Positions 1-9,778 of a stretch of DNA of 64,000 nt are shown here, one piece after another; the first letter of the stretch is position 1; each line of letters opens with the position of its first letter. A program made the position numbers and the translations under genes. The stretch is taken from positions 1,054,001-1,118,000 of the forward strand of contig JAOWBW010000301.1 in NCBI GenBank assembly GCA_026119855.1, written 5' to 3'. Origin of the DNA: Campanula takesimana (lineage: Eukaryota; Streptophyta; Magnoliopsida; Asterales; Campanulaceae). The notes below the pieces were generated by a model. The model was given only the letters and a program-made list of their open reading frames with translations, did not search any database and was not told the origin of the DNA.

Positions 1-513
1 TTCCCTCTTCATGTTATTCCACCAAAAATGTTGCTTCAGATTCTGATACATCTTAGTACTACCCGGATGAATAGTATACCTCGATTTGTGACCCTCATCT
101 AAAACTTGCCTCTTTAATCCACCAACAATGGGTACGCACAAACGATCACGGAAAGTCAATACTCCAATCGGGCTAACAGAAAAATCCTCGAAATTCTTTT
201 CCTTCAATTTACCCATTACCTTCACTAACTCGGGATCTTCTTTCTGAGCTTCCTTTATCCTCTGAATTAGGGTCGGAGATACCCTAATATTCGCAAAAAT
301 AGCCCCATGTCTCGATTCACAAGGAGACCAATCTCGAACATCCTCAAGCATTTTCCATTCCCGAACCATCATCGAAGCCACATAAGACTTTATACTAATC
401 GCATCGGCTACCACATTCGCCTTTCCCGGGTGATAGGAGATCGTACAATCATAATCCTTCAACAATTCCATCCATCGGCGTTGCCTGTTATTCAGCTCTT
501 TCTGGGAGAAAAG
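1..513 (-). pseudogene. Ty3/gypsy pol fragment (element J): end of RNase H to integrase zinc finger
   Basis: Read on the minus strand from 513 down to 1, one frame stays open for about 171 codons. It begins with the end of the RNase H domain (SQKELNNRQRRWMELL, then HPGKANVVADA) and runs into the integrase H2C2 zinc-binding region (SRYTIHPGSTKMY, then FWWNNMK). These are characteristic of plant Ty3/gypsy pol, probably the Tekay/Del chromovirus type. The usual ADALSRK at the RNase H end reads ADAISIK. The frame is cut at 513 by the LTR of copia element A and at 1 by the window edge, so this is an interrupted element. The remainder of J is not in view. Confidence 0.9.
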
Positions 514-959
514 TGTTGGGTTTCGTAGTAACATGCGCAGCGGAATTTAGCATTTAAAATTTTGAAACCCAAAGCCATGGATCCGTTCATATGATTAAAT
601 CAAATACAACATAAGAATAAAGGAATAAACTAACCCTTGATGGCTATCAAATTCTCTTGGTCTTTGGTGGAGGTTTGAAGATTTGATCACGATCACAAAG
701 CTTGAACACGAACTTTGAAGATGATGATTTTCACCCTCTAGAGGTATCCACACTTCGAACGAATATCAAAGGAGCTTCTTTGATCTTGGTTGCTAGACCA
801 AATTGTGAAACACTTTTTCACAATCAAAAGAACTATATGGAATTTATTTTGTGTATTATTTTGTTCTTCAACCAAGAATGTCTTAGAACAAAATAAACCC
901 TCTCTCAAACTCTTTGAGACTCACAAAATCATTAGCTTAGAGTGCTGGCCGAATTTGGT

Positions 960-967
960 CTTTTATA
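960..967 (-). promoter_or_regulatory. Putative TATA box of the A LTR
   Basis: TATAAAAG on the minus strand lies in the middle of the LTR, in the direction of element transcription. Assigned by sequence only. Confidence 0.5.
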
Positions 968-1047
968 CACAAGTATGACCTATTCCAAATAGGAAACTTG
1001 CGTTAAAATCCGTCCAAAATTCGTTTCCTAATCAAATTAGGAATCTG

Positions 1048-1175
1048 CCACCCGACAGTACTGTGCGGCCGCCCAAAAGCCTCTGTGCGGTTGCACAACT
1101 ATCTGAAACAAAACTGGTACAAAAACTGAGCTAAGTGTGCGGCCGCTCAGTCCATACTGTGCGGTCGCCCACTTC
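1048..1175. repeat. Cluster of four TGTGCGGCCGC-like words in the A LTR
   Basis: Four related words occur in about 120 bp: TGTGCGGCCGCCCA, TGTGCGGTTGCACA, TGTGCGGCCGCTCA and TGTGCGGTCGCCCA. The core GCGGCCGC is a perfect palindrome. The surrounding LTR is AT-rich, so the cluster stands out in composition. Function unknown. Confidence 0.8.
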
Positions 1176-2006
1176 CCCAGAATGTCCAGAATTTCCAAAA
1201 TTCCAATATAGTCCTTTTAAAGATTCGTTCTATTGTGTGTGACCCTCTAGGATTATACTAAGTTGGCAATGGGTTCAAGCATGAAACCATAAGACATGAT
1301 TAGGTTCTAGCAAACCGTCATACCTACCCAAATAGTATAACTAGATACAAGTTCGCATTCCTTTAGAATATGTCATAATCCCTTTGTCCATGATGTCATT
1401 GAACACAAGTCATGGTCAAAAGGTCAACTTGTTTTGTTCAATACTTTCTCGATTCCGAATATGTTGATAATCCAAATGACATTGATCCAATCAATTCATT
1501 TGAGTCCGGCCGAACATTTCATCAACATCATTCCTACGAGAGGCCCAAGCTTGACATCTCTCCGAAGAGGGACAAATCCATTTAGCTTATTATTCTTCCC
1601 TACGTGAATCCGATTATGCCAATCATACCCTTTATAACTTCCCGGTTAAAGGTAGCGTTTGAATATGTCAAACATAATGTTCATCAAGTGGAAGACTATA
1701 ATAACTTCATGTCTAAGGATTCAAATGACATAACTAATATGAGATATATGTATGACATATACCATGACATAAATCTCATAGAGCGGGTCATGTCCAGTAC
1801 CTTGTTCCAAACAAGTACCCATAAATCTAACATGATCATCCCATGATCATTTAGCCTTTATACTAGTGCTTAACAAGTGCTAGGGACGGAGATTATTATA
1901 AGTAAACATGAACAACAATAATAATCAAAACATCTCTTTATTGATATGAAATAAATGATAACAATTACAACGTTTATTAAACGTGCCTAGGGCACCACTA
2001 CCAACA

Positions 2007-2020
2007 ATCTCCCACTTGCT
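2007..2020 (-). other. Polypurine tract of copia A
   Basis: The minus strand reads GAGCAAGTGGGAGAT directly before the 3' LTR. It is the expected plus-strand priming site and abuts the pol stop codon. The same tract precedes the C 3' LTR. Confidence 0.8.
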
Positions 2021-3916
2021 CTAGGCCCAATCTCCCATGTATCTAATACCCATGGACCTAACATGACCATCATGTTTAGCTTGTGGAAGTCCCTTTGTTA
2101 GCGGGTCCGCAACATTGTCATCAGTAGGTACTCTGCATATATTTACGTCTCCTCTATCAACGATCTCTCGAATGATATGAAAACGCCTAAGTATGTGTTT
2201 TGATTTCTGATGTGCTCTTGGTTCCTTTGATTGAGCAATAGCACCATTATTATCGCAATAAAGGTATATTGGATTAGCAATACTAGGAACCACTTCAAGT
2301 TCAGTTATGAACTTCTTAATCCAAACAGCTTCCTTTGCAGCATCCGATGCAGCAATATACTCAGCTTCTGTTGTAGAATCAGCGGTTGTACTTTGCTTGG
2401 AACTCTTCCAGCTTACAGCTCCACCATTTAACATAAACACAAAACCCGATTGCGATCGGCTATCATCTTTGTCGGTTTGGAAGCTTGCATCCGTGTAAGC
2501 ATTTACAACGAGATCATCTTCCATTCCTCTATAGACCAAAAACGAGTCTTTAGTCCTTCTCAAGTACTTAAGAATCGCTTTTACGGCTATCCAGTGATTT
2601 TCGCCAGGGTCGGATTGGTATCTGCTTGTCATGCTCAAAGCATAAGACACATCCGGCCTAGTACAAATCATGGCATACATGATGGACCCAATTACCGAAG
2701 CATATGGAACATCATTCATTTTCTCACGCTCATCTTTTGTCTTAGGACATTGAGTCTTGCTTAGAGAAACTCCATGTAACACGGGCAAGGTCCCTCTCTT
2801 AGAATTTTCCATACGGAATCTTCTAATGACCTTGTCAATGTATGTACTTTGGCTTAAACCAAGTAGCCTCCTTGATCTATCTCTATAGATCTTAATGCCA
2901 AGAATATATGCGGCTTCACCCATATCTTTCATTGCGAAGCACTTTCCTAACCAAGTCTTCACAGACTGAAGTGTAGGAATGTCGTTTCCAATGAGTAATA
3001 TGTCATCCACGTATAAAATAAGGAATAGCACTATGCTCCCACTAATATTCTTGTATACACAAGGCTCATCTTCGTTCTTGATGAAACCAAACTCTTTGAC
3101 CGATTCATCAAAACGGAGATTCCAACTCCTTGAAGCTTGCTTCAATCCATAGATGGATCTTTGCAATTTGCATACCTTAGAATCTTGTTCAAAACCTTCT
3201 GGTTGTGTCATATACACATCCTCTTGGAGTTTTCCATTCAGGAAAGCGGTTTTGACGTCCATCTGCCATATTTCATAGTCATGATATGCGGCAATGGCAA
3301 GCAAAATTCTTATAGACTTGATCATTGCTACGGGTGAAAAGGTCTCATCATAGTCAATACCATGAACTTGCCTATAACCTTTCGCTACAAGCCTAGCTTT
3401 GTAAGTATGCACCTTCCCATCCATGTCAGTCTTCTTCTTGAAGACCCATTTGCATCCTATGGTTTTTACACCTTCGGGCGCATCAATCAAATTCCAAACT
3501 TGATTGTCTTGCATGGATTGCAATTCGGATTCCATGGCTCCAAGCCACTTGTCCGAATCAGGAGAGGGCATCGCCTCTTGGTAGGTTGACGGTTCATCAT
3601 TATCAATGATTTCTACCTCATTACTATCCGTTACGAGAAATCCATATCTCTCGGGCTCGGATCGTAACCTACTAGATCTGCGAGTCGCTTGTGTATTCTG
3701 AACAGTTTCCACAACTCCTTGTGGTTCATGTTCTTGTTCCACTATTGGTTCAATGTTATTTTCTGGGTCTCGAATTTCTTCAAGATTTATTTTACTCCCA
3801 CTGATTTCTTTGGAGAGAAACTCTTTCTCTAGAAAGACACCAGTTCGGGCAACAAACACTTTGTTGTCCTCACGGTTGTAAAAGTAATATCCTTTAGTTT
3901 CTTTAGGATATCCCAC
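2021..3916 (-). CDS. Copia A pol, C-terminal part: reverse transcriptase and RNase H (631 aa open)
   Basis: A long open frame covering the integrase-RT linker, RT and RNase H of a Ty1/copia polyprotein. RT motifs: WVFKKKTDMDGKV, KARLVAKGY, DYDETFSPVA, QMDVKTAFLNG (first catalytic Asp), YGLKQASRSWN and LYVDDILLIG (catalytic Asp pair). Then RYQSDPGENHW and the RNase H motifs AYTDASF, STTEAEYIAA, YCDNNGA and QKSKHI. It ends in MGDWA followed by a stop at the polypurine tract, as usual for this group. RT and RNase H look intact, whereas the upstream integrase is in other frames and the element is cut by B. It would act in cytoplasmic virus-like particles, copying element RNA to cDNA. Confidence 0.93.
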   Translation of the reverse strand: MGYPKETKGYYFYNREDNKVFVARTGVFLEKEFLSKEISGSKINLEEIRDPENNIEPIVEQEHEPQGVVETVQNTQATRRSSRLRSEPERYGFLVTDSNEVEIIDNDEPSTYQEAMPSPDSDKWLGAMESELQSMQDNQVWNLIDAPEGVKTIGCKWVFKKKTDMDGKVHTYKARLVAKGYRQVHGIDYDETFSPVAMIKSIRILLAIAAYHDYEIWQMDVKTAFLNGKLQEDVYMTQPEGFEQDSKVCKLQRSIYGLKQASRSWNLRFDESVKEFGFIKNEDEPCVYKNISGSIVLFLILYVDDILLIGNDIPTLQSVKTWLGKCFAMKDMGEAAYILGIKIYRDRSRRLLGLSQSTYIDKVIRRFRMENSKRGTLPVLHGVSLSKTQCPKTKDEREKMNDVPYASVIGSIMYAMICTRPDVSYALSMTSRYQSDPGENHWIAVKAILKYLRRTKDSFLVYRGMEDDLVVNAYTDASFQTDKDDSRSQSGFVFMLNGGAVSWKSSKQSTTADSTTEAEYIAASDAAKEAVWIKKFITELEVVPSIANPIYLYCDNNGAIAQSKEPRAHQKSKHILRRFHIIREIVDRGDVNICRVPTDDNVADPLTKGLPQAKHDGHVRSMGIRYMGDWA

Positions 3917-4514
3917 GAAAATACATTTTATCGGATTTGTGTGCTAGTTTGTCAGAGATAAGTCTCTTGACATAAACTTCGCAACCGCAAATCCTCATGA
4001 AAGATAAACTAGGTTTCTTTCCACTCCACATCTCATATGGAGTCTTTGGAACCGATTTAGTTGGAACTTGATTTAGTGTGAAAGCAGCGTTTCTAGGGCG
4101 TAACCCCAAAAGGATATTGGAAGATCAACTTGACTCATCATTGATCGAACCATGTCTAACAAAGTCCGATTTCTCCTCTCAGACACACCATTCCATTGTG
4201 GTGTTCCGGGCGGAGTCAATTGTGAAACTATTCCACAATTCTTTAGATGATCATCAAAATCTTGGCTCAAGTATTCACCACCTCGATCTGATCGAAGTGC
4301 CTTTATACTTTTGCCAAGTTGTTTTTCTACTTCATTTTGAAATATTCTAAATATCTCAAATGCTTCACTTTTATGTTTCATTAGGTAAACATACCCAAAT
4401 CTACTATAATCATCAGTGAAGGTTATGAAGTATTGAAATCCTCCCCTAGCATTGCTACTTAATGGTCCGCATACATCGGAATGTATCAACCCCAATAAGT
4501 CGCTTGCCCTTTTA
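3903..4514 (-). pseudogene. Copia A integrase core, frameshifted and truncated
   Basis: Two overlapping minus-strand frames carry the integrase core. The DDE residues are visible: HSDVCGP (first Asp), RSDRGGEY (second Asp) and NGVSERRNR (Glu). The C-terminal part follows in another frame (PYEMWSGKKPS), and the frame changes again to enter the RT frame at about 3910. The N-terminal zinc finger, protease and gag are missing because B inserted at 4514/4515. In a complete element this would be one polyprotein with the RT. Frame changes may be real decay or homopolymer error. Confidence 0.85.
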
Positions 4515-5648
4515 TGAATACCCCTTTCCGATGAAGCGACGCATGGGAAGTATCTTGTGATTATTTTTATTTACAAAGGGAATATTCTTAACGACATTAA
4601 AATTATGAGAGTCGCCACGCCGTTTTAATTAAAGCCAAAACATTGAAATAAGCATTTTTAGTGGGTTCGGAGGTCAAATTACAACAAGAGAAGAATATTG
4701 AACGTTATCACTCCTATTGCCCGAATGATCGGTCTTTCTATCATGATGCATGTGTTAGTAGTGTGTTAGTGATTTAGACCGGATCCGAAGATTGCCTACG
4801 TTCCTCTCAATGTGAGAAGCTCAGGTCAGCGTAGTTCGCAGAGAATTAGAATAGGCAGAAGAATCGGGATCATGCATAATGAGGGGGGAATTACCTAAAG
4901 ATTAGGGTTTAGAAGTAGTTCCTAGATCATCCTCGGGTTGATGAACCCTCGATCATCATCGGCTATGAAATAACATGCAATTATGAAGATCGCAACCCTA
5001 AATATAGCATAAATAAAGTTTTGATCTATGAACACGAAGAACATGCGACGAACATATTATGAACATGCAAAGCTCATGAAGAAACTATGAATAAACATGT
5101 ACGAACATGAATATAAAAGATCTACATTAAAAATAATGCAAGAACACGAAGAAAAAGTTAGAAAACTTACCTATGTTGGCAAGAAATAAACCTTGGATCT
5201 TCTTGAGTGTTTGAATGTTAATTAGAGAGAAAAATATTGTTTAAGAACTCCAAAATTCGTACTTAGAGCTCTCAAAATCGGACCCTTAAACCAATAGCCT
5301 GGAGTGGTTTATATAGTAAACTGATGGGAGGATCTGATGGTCCAGATCATCCGGCGCAAGGTTGGCCGCCTGGCCATTGTTGATGCCGGTTACAAGAGTG
5401 GCCGCGTGGCCAAGATCAACGCGGAGCAAGGTTGGCCGCGTGGCCAAGTCTGCAGGCTGACTTGATTTTCAAGCTAGGGTTTCACTGTTGCTTTATGGTA
5501 ACCCTAAGTTGCCTATTTTGATGGATTTTGTCATAAATGAGATATTTTGGGAATCCAGGACAAGTCTTTATAAGGTTTCTAATTCCTATAAAGTCCTTGT
5601 ATTTTTGGGAAAGTCCTAATAAACTCATTTTCAGGTCGGGTACTAACA
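4515..5648 (-). repeat. 3' LTR of Tat element B (about 1134 bp)
   Basis: On the minus strand it starts TGTTAGTACCCGACC right after a purine tract and ends GGTATTCA. The first 340 bp from the low end match 20326-20669 almost perfectly, differing mainly by 1-2 base indels in homopolymer runs. It contains three copies of TGGCCGCGTGGCCA-like words (5362-5376, 5399-5412, 5432-5446) and a CTACG...CGTAG hairpin near 4797-4832. Confidence 0.88.
5308..5316 (-). promoter_or_regulatory. Putative TATA box of the B LTR
   Basis: CTATATAAA on the minus strand, in the expected direction. A CCAAT on the + strand lies nearby at 5291. Sequence-based only. Confidence 0.5.
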
Positions 5649-5662
5649 GTAGCCCCTCGGCG
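5649..5662 (-). other. Polypurine tract of element B
   Basis: The minus strand reads GCCGAGGGGCTAC immediately before the LTR start TGTTAGT. It fixes the upper boundary of the 3' LTR. Confidence 0.75.
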
Positions 5663-5759
5663 ACGCTTCTTGCAAGGCAATGTGGGGTCGACGATAAGAG
5701 AAGGATCCGTCTGAAACATGAGTTTCAAAACAGATGAAAGGTAAGGGAACGGCTGAACC

Positions 5760-5980
5760 TTGGCAGGCGACCTACGTATCCACGGGGGAATCAAGCCAAA
5801 CGTAGTTCAAAGCTGATGGGAAATTGAGAATGACTGTCCTCTGATGGGGAGCAACGTCTTCTGGTGGGGAAAATGCACTTGCCGGGGATGAGAGATGACC
5901 ATGTTGGTCGGGTGGCTGGACCTTTTCAGGTTTCCTACGTATCCTCCGAGGAATCAAGCCGGTCGTAGTTCAGAGCTACT
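5760..5980. repeat. Two CCTACGT...CGTAGTTC hairpin motifs
   Basis: CCTACGTATCC ... GAATCAAGCC ... CGTAGTTC occurs at about 5770-5805 and 5934-5970. Related forms are in the LTRs (about 4797 and 20607) and at about 11460. The ends CTACG/CGTAG can pair. Similar sequences are familiar to me from plant Tat/Ogre elements; I could not check this. No coding content. Confidence 0.65.
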
Positions 5981-6167
5981 GGGGATAAAACGAGATATCG
6001 GACTCCTGCTAGGGATAATAAACCTACGGGCACTATCCTGTACGAAGAACGAATCATTCGTAAGCAATGAAGTTATTTGGAAAAATAAGGACTACGCTGT
6101 CTAAATAATCCCAAGATGGAATGGTAAACGCAATCAGGATTGCCAGGGTTCCCGCCGATTGCGCTAA

Positions 6168-6510
6168 AGTAATAGATGTCGGATCTCTCACGAACAGAAA
6201 CGCCGAGGCTCCAACCACGATCGATCTAGGATGCGTATGTCATAGAGGCGCCGAAGTCTCTACAACCATACGAATCTTAATAGTAGATGCTGGATCTTTC
6301 GCAAACAGAAACGCCGAGGCTTCTGCCAATTACGATTGATCTAGGATGGTATGTCATAGAGGCGCCGAAGTCTCTACAATCATGCAAATCCTAATAATAG
6401 ATGCTGGATCTTTCGCAAATAGAAACGCCGAAGCTTCTGCCAATTACGATTGATCTAGGATGGTATGTCATAGAGGCGCCGAAGTCTCTACAACCATACG
6501 AATCCTAAGC
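6168..6510. repeat. Tandem repeat, three units of about 115 bp
   Basis: Three units share TAGATGCTGGATCTTTCGCA, AGAAACGCCGA, GATCTAGGATG and GCGCCGAAGTCTCTACAA in the same order. Units begin near 6168, 6276 and 6391. The open frame at 6121-6339 is a by-product of the repeat. It lies between the 3' LTR and the first antisense gene of B. Confidence 0.85.
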
Positions 6511-6656
6511 AAATATTTGGTGAAGAATGGAAATTTTAAGGGGCTTTCCGTACCCAAAGGTGACGAATATCATTCAAAGTAGTGTTAAAGGCATTTAAAA
6601 TGAATTAAAGGGAAAAGATCAGGGGCAAAAGTGGAATTTTATCTGAAGAGGCAAGG

Positions 6657-6816
6657 TTGGCCGCGTGGCCAAACATATTGAATTGCAAAAGTGGCCGCGT
6701 GGCCAAGGCCTCTGAGTGGTCAGATCTCCTTCACGCGGATTGCTGATCTGACGGCTGGGGTTGAAAGGGCGAAAGTGGCCGCGTGGCCAAGAAGGGAAAA
6801 AGTGGCCGCGTGGCCA
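6657..6816. repeat. Cluster of four TGGCCGCGTGGCCA words upstream of antisense gene 1
   Basis: Copies at 6657-6671, 6692-6705, 6776-6789 and 6803-6816. Each is an inverted repeat (TGGCC, 4-base loop, GGCCA). The same word is in the LTR and before antisense gene 2. This cluster is 190-350 bp upstream of the antisense gene 1 start codon, so it could be promoter or leader sequence for that gene. Confidence 0.85.
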
Positions 6817-7001
6817 AGGATGTCGACGGACTGACTCCTTGGTCACATCACCAGACACCTCCCCTCTTCTTCTTCTTTTCTTCTTTCTTCTTCTTCCTTC
6901 CTCCATTGACGAGTTAGAGTGAGAAAATTTGAGTTTTTAGAGAGAGAAAGCTCAGATTTTGACAATTTCGAAGCCTTCATTTCACATAAATCTTTGAAGA
7001 T

Positions 7002-9216
7002 ATGGCGGATTGGATCAATGAGGCATTATTTAGAGATTTTCCGGGTCATGGTGGGTATATGATTCCACAACAAGAGCCACAAGGAGAGGGGCACGGTAAT
7101 GCTCAGGGCGCAGGGAATGTCGGGGCTGATCCAGGAGCGGGCTTTGAAGCGGCGCCCTTGATTCCACGGGGCGGTTTGAGACCACGAGCCGCGACTCGGA
7201 ATTATCGCGATAATCTGCTGCGGTCCACGTTCGACCAAGATTACGATTTTTACATCGACTCTGAGCGTCATTGGTCGATGGGGCTTCCGGAGACGCGAGA
7301 GGTAAATTTCGAATTTTCATTCCTCTCCTTCTCGCACATTCGTATGTTTTATGAACATAATATGAAATGCTAGAATAATGGAATGCTAGAATTTAAATTG
7401 CTGGAATTGTAAATTGCTAGAATGGTAACATACCTGTGCTGTGTTTACCTGCAGAGGATCAAGGCTCGTGGGTCCACAGTGACTGTGGGCAAACTGTGGG
7501 CGTCCCTGCCGGAGGGACCGGGCGGTTTGCGTGCTCGGATCGAGGCTATGGGCTTTGGCCCATTCTTTGACAGTGTCCGCATGGTCGGGGCTACCCTGAA
7601 GGTGGCAGCGGTGATAGAGGTGTGCCGGGAGTTCTGGTGGGATACCACCCATACCTTCCACTTCAGTTGGGGAGAGATTACCATCACGCCGACGGATTTC
7701 GCGGCCATCACAGGGTTGAGGTTTACCGGTACCCCTTTGCCTTTGATGAGAGCATGGCGGAGCGGCGGGACTATAGACAGGCTCTGCTGGGAGTTGACAC
7801 CGACCTAGGAGGAGGTGTCAAGGGTTATGGAGTGGAGGCCGGGAAGGTGAATCGCTTGGTGGAGGTGGCTATTGAGGCCTTTAGTAGGGGGGAGTATGAT
7901 TTGGATTGTTTGGTCCGGCTGTTTTTATGGTACAGCTTCTCAGAGATTTTGTTTCCCAGTGGGGCCACTGTCTGCCGGTACTCACTGCTAGGGGCTCTTG
8001 TGGACTTGGACTTAGTCGGTGGGATTTCTTGGGGTGGAGCCAGTTTGGCTGAGATTTACCGGGCTTTGGACCATTGCTCGAGGGCTAGCTCGTCGGCCTT
8101 TGACGGGTTCCAGTTCGCCTTTGAGGTATGCTCTTGACTACCCTTCTCTTCACTTGTTGAGATCTCTGTTCTATTTCTTGGTCTGAAATGTCTCCCTCAT
8201 TGTATGTACAGGCTTGGGTGTACGAGGTCTTCGGTGTCGCCCCTTTTCAGTTGGTGATGAGTGTTAACAAGGTTGTCCCCATCATGTCGTACTGGTGCAA
8301 GGGCAACAGGGCTCCTTCCCGCAGACACCGGGACAGGAAGACAGTGATGCTGCTGATCTGAGGAGGGTGTTCGCGATGTCTGAGCCCATCGGGGTTAGAT
8401 TTTACCCATGGAGTCCGGCCAATGAGGCTTCGGTGGGTCCCTTTGTGGTGGATTTGACCGCTTCGAGGGTTCTGCTTGTGGGTCTCACCGGGGAGGCCAT
8501 GTATCTTGGGGAGAGGGTGGTTCGTCAGCACAGGGCTGGTGCGTTACCGTGGGCTCCTTATGACCCTCCTCGGGATATGCTCCGTCCCGCGAGGCTGGCG
8601 ACTTTCTTGGCTCCCACTCCGGCAGAGCATTACAGAGGGAGTGACGACTATGCCGGTTACGTGCGGACACGGCTGATCAGCCCTCAGGTTCGGGCTAGGA
8701 TGTTGTCTGGAGTGGGGTCGAGCTCGGCCCGTTATGTTGGTCGGAGCCGGCCTTTGGTTGACATGCCCCTTCGCTCGAGTAGCGTGAGAGTGATGAGGGG
8801 CGGCCGGGAGGTGGAGCTTAGCTTGGAGCCGACTGATGCAGATCTTGTTGAGGAGATATTCATTCCTCCGCCCGACGCTGGGGTACGGCTTTGTGCTTTA
8901 TATCAGTCATGTTCGCACACACTTATTTCTTTCTGCATTGTAATCATTGCCTTGGTTTCATTTTCAGGTGACTCGGGAGGCCTACATCCGTTCGGCTCGG
9001 CGGGAGAACGTGTTGATGCGCTTACTGAGGGAGGCGTACCATTCATGTACTTGTCAGAGGGACGACGTTGCGTCACCCCAGCGTCGGGAACGGTCTCCAA
9101 ATGGTGCGGGCTCTTCTCATATTGGTGGTCGAGCGGTCCGGGGACGGAGTTCGGGTGCCGGTAGTTCTCGGGCTTTAGCGCGGCGTGGAGACACCACGGA
9201 GGAAGATTCTGATTAG
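7002..9216 (+). CDS. Antisense accessory gene 1 of element B: plant mobile domain-like protein, four exons
   Basis: Predicted exons are 7002-7301, 7455-8125, 8212-8882 and 8968-9216. All three introns have GT...AG ends, and the phase-0 junctions at 7301/7455 and 8882/8968 preserve frame. The N-terminus (MADWINEALF) is Gly/Pro-rich. Exon 2 has the hallmark of the plant mobile domain family: FWWDTTHTFHFSWGEITIT, then AAITGL. Exon 3 continues with AWVYEVFG and a proline-rich part (IGVRFYPWSP). Exon 4 is basic and Ser/Arg-rich and ends EEDSD. Two frame changes interrupt the reading, near 7735 and 8330-8350, the first beside short homopolymers. The gene runs opposite to the retroelement, so its introns would not be removed from the element's own genomic RNA. 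Function unknown; host relatives of the domain (MAIN/MAIL1 in Arabidopsis) act in silencing and genome stability. Confidence 0.72.
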
Positions 9217-9473
9217 GCGGGGTCCGCCTTTATTTCCTACACTGTTAGCTAGCAGAGAGCAGAGGGATATGTATGTATAGAACCAATGTATAAAATGCAT
9301 GTATGTTTCTAAAATGCAAATTTATTGTGGGAGCCTACTTGTGCAAACTAGTTAATTTACAAATGTTCCTAATTTTATACAATGCGTGAGCCATGGAAGG
9401 GGGGCAGGTACGTAGTTGCATGGATCCGTCATGGAGTGGGAAGAAACAAGCTGGATTTCTGCATGGAGCAAAG

Positions 9474-9629
9474 TTGGCCGCATGGCCATGGCGAGGCCAG
9501 AACAATGTTGGCCGCCTGGCCATGGCAAGATCCGGGGCAAAGTTGGCCGCGTGGCCTAGGACGAAGTTGGCCGCCCGGCCAAAGGCAATATCGGCCGCGG
9601 GGCCAGGGGCAATGTTGGCCGCGTGGCCA
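9474..9629. repeat. Cluster of six TTGGCCGCGTGGCCA words between the two antisense genes
   Basis: Copies begin at 9474, 9508, 9543, 9567, 9591 and 9615. The centre varies (GCAT, GCCT, GCGT, GCCC, GCGG) but the flanking TGGCC/GGCCA arms are nearly always kept. Conservation of paired arms with a variable centre is what a hairpin or dyad-binding site would show. Located 150-300 bp before the start codon of antisense gene 2. Confidence 0.87.
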
Positions 9630-9778
9630 CATCATGCGCCGCCTCCGGTTTTCCTTTTCCTGGCAAGAATCGGGAGTTGTGCACTATTTAATGAACCCTT
9701 TGCAGCCATACAAACGTACCAGCAACCTTTTGAGCAGTTTTTTGAGTTCCTTTTTAGCCAATTTTCTTGCTCTTTGCC

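Larger units (their letters stand above)
514..2006 (-). repeat. 3' LTR of copia element A (about 1493 bp)
   Basis: On the minus strand the LTR begins TGTTGGTAGTGG just after the polypurine tract and ends ACCCAACA at the junction with J, giving canonical TG...CA ends. No second copy is in the window, so age cannot be estimated. It contains a cluster of TGTGCGGCCGC-like words at 1048-1175 and a TATA-like box at 960-967. Small open frames inside (for example 702-896 and 1604-1846) are not supported as genes. Confidence 0.85.
514..4514 (-). mobile_element. Ty1/copia element A (minus strand, 5' part lost at the B insertion)
   Basis: From high to low coordinates: integrase core, reverse transcriptase, RNase H, polypurine tract, 3' LTR. 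The element entered gypsy fragment J, giving the junction at 513/514. It is itself interrupted at 4514/4515 by Tat element B. The 5' LTR, primer site, gag and protease would lie beyond B, where there is a gap and then unrelated DNA. Pol motifs and the purine tract AAGTGGGAGAT fit the Tork/TAR/Angela-like group of copia; the exact lineage is not certain. Confidence 0.9.

Noticed and set aside
6121..6339. 72-codon ORF before antisense gene 1
   Set aside because: Explained by the 115-bp tandem repeat.
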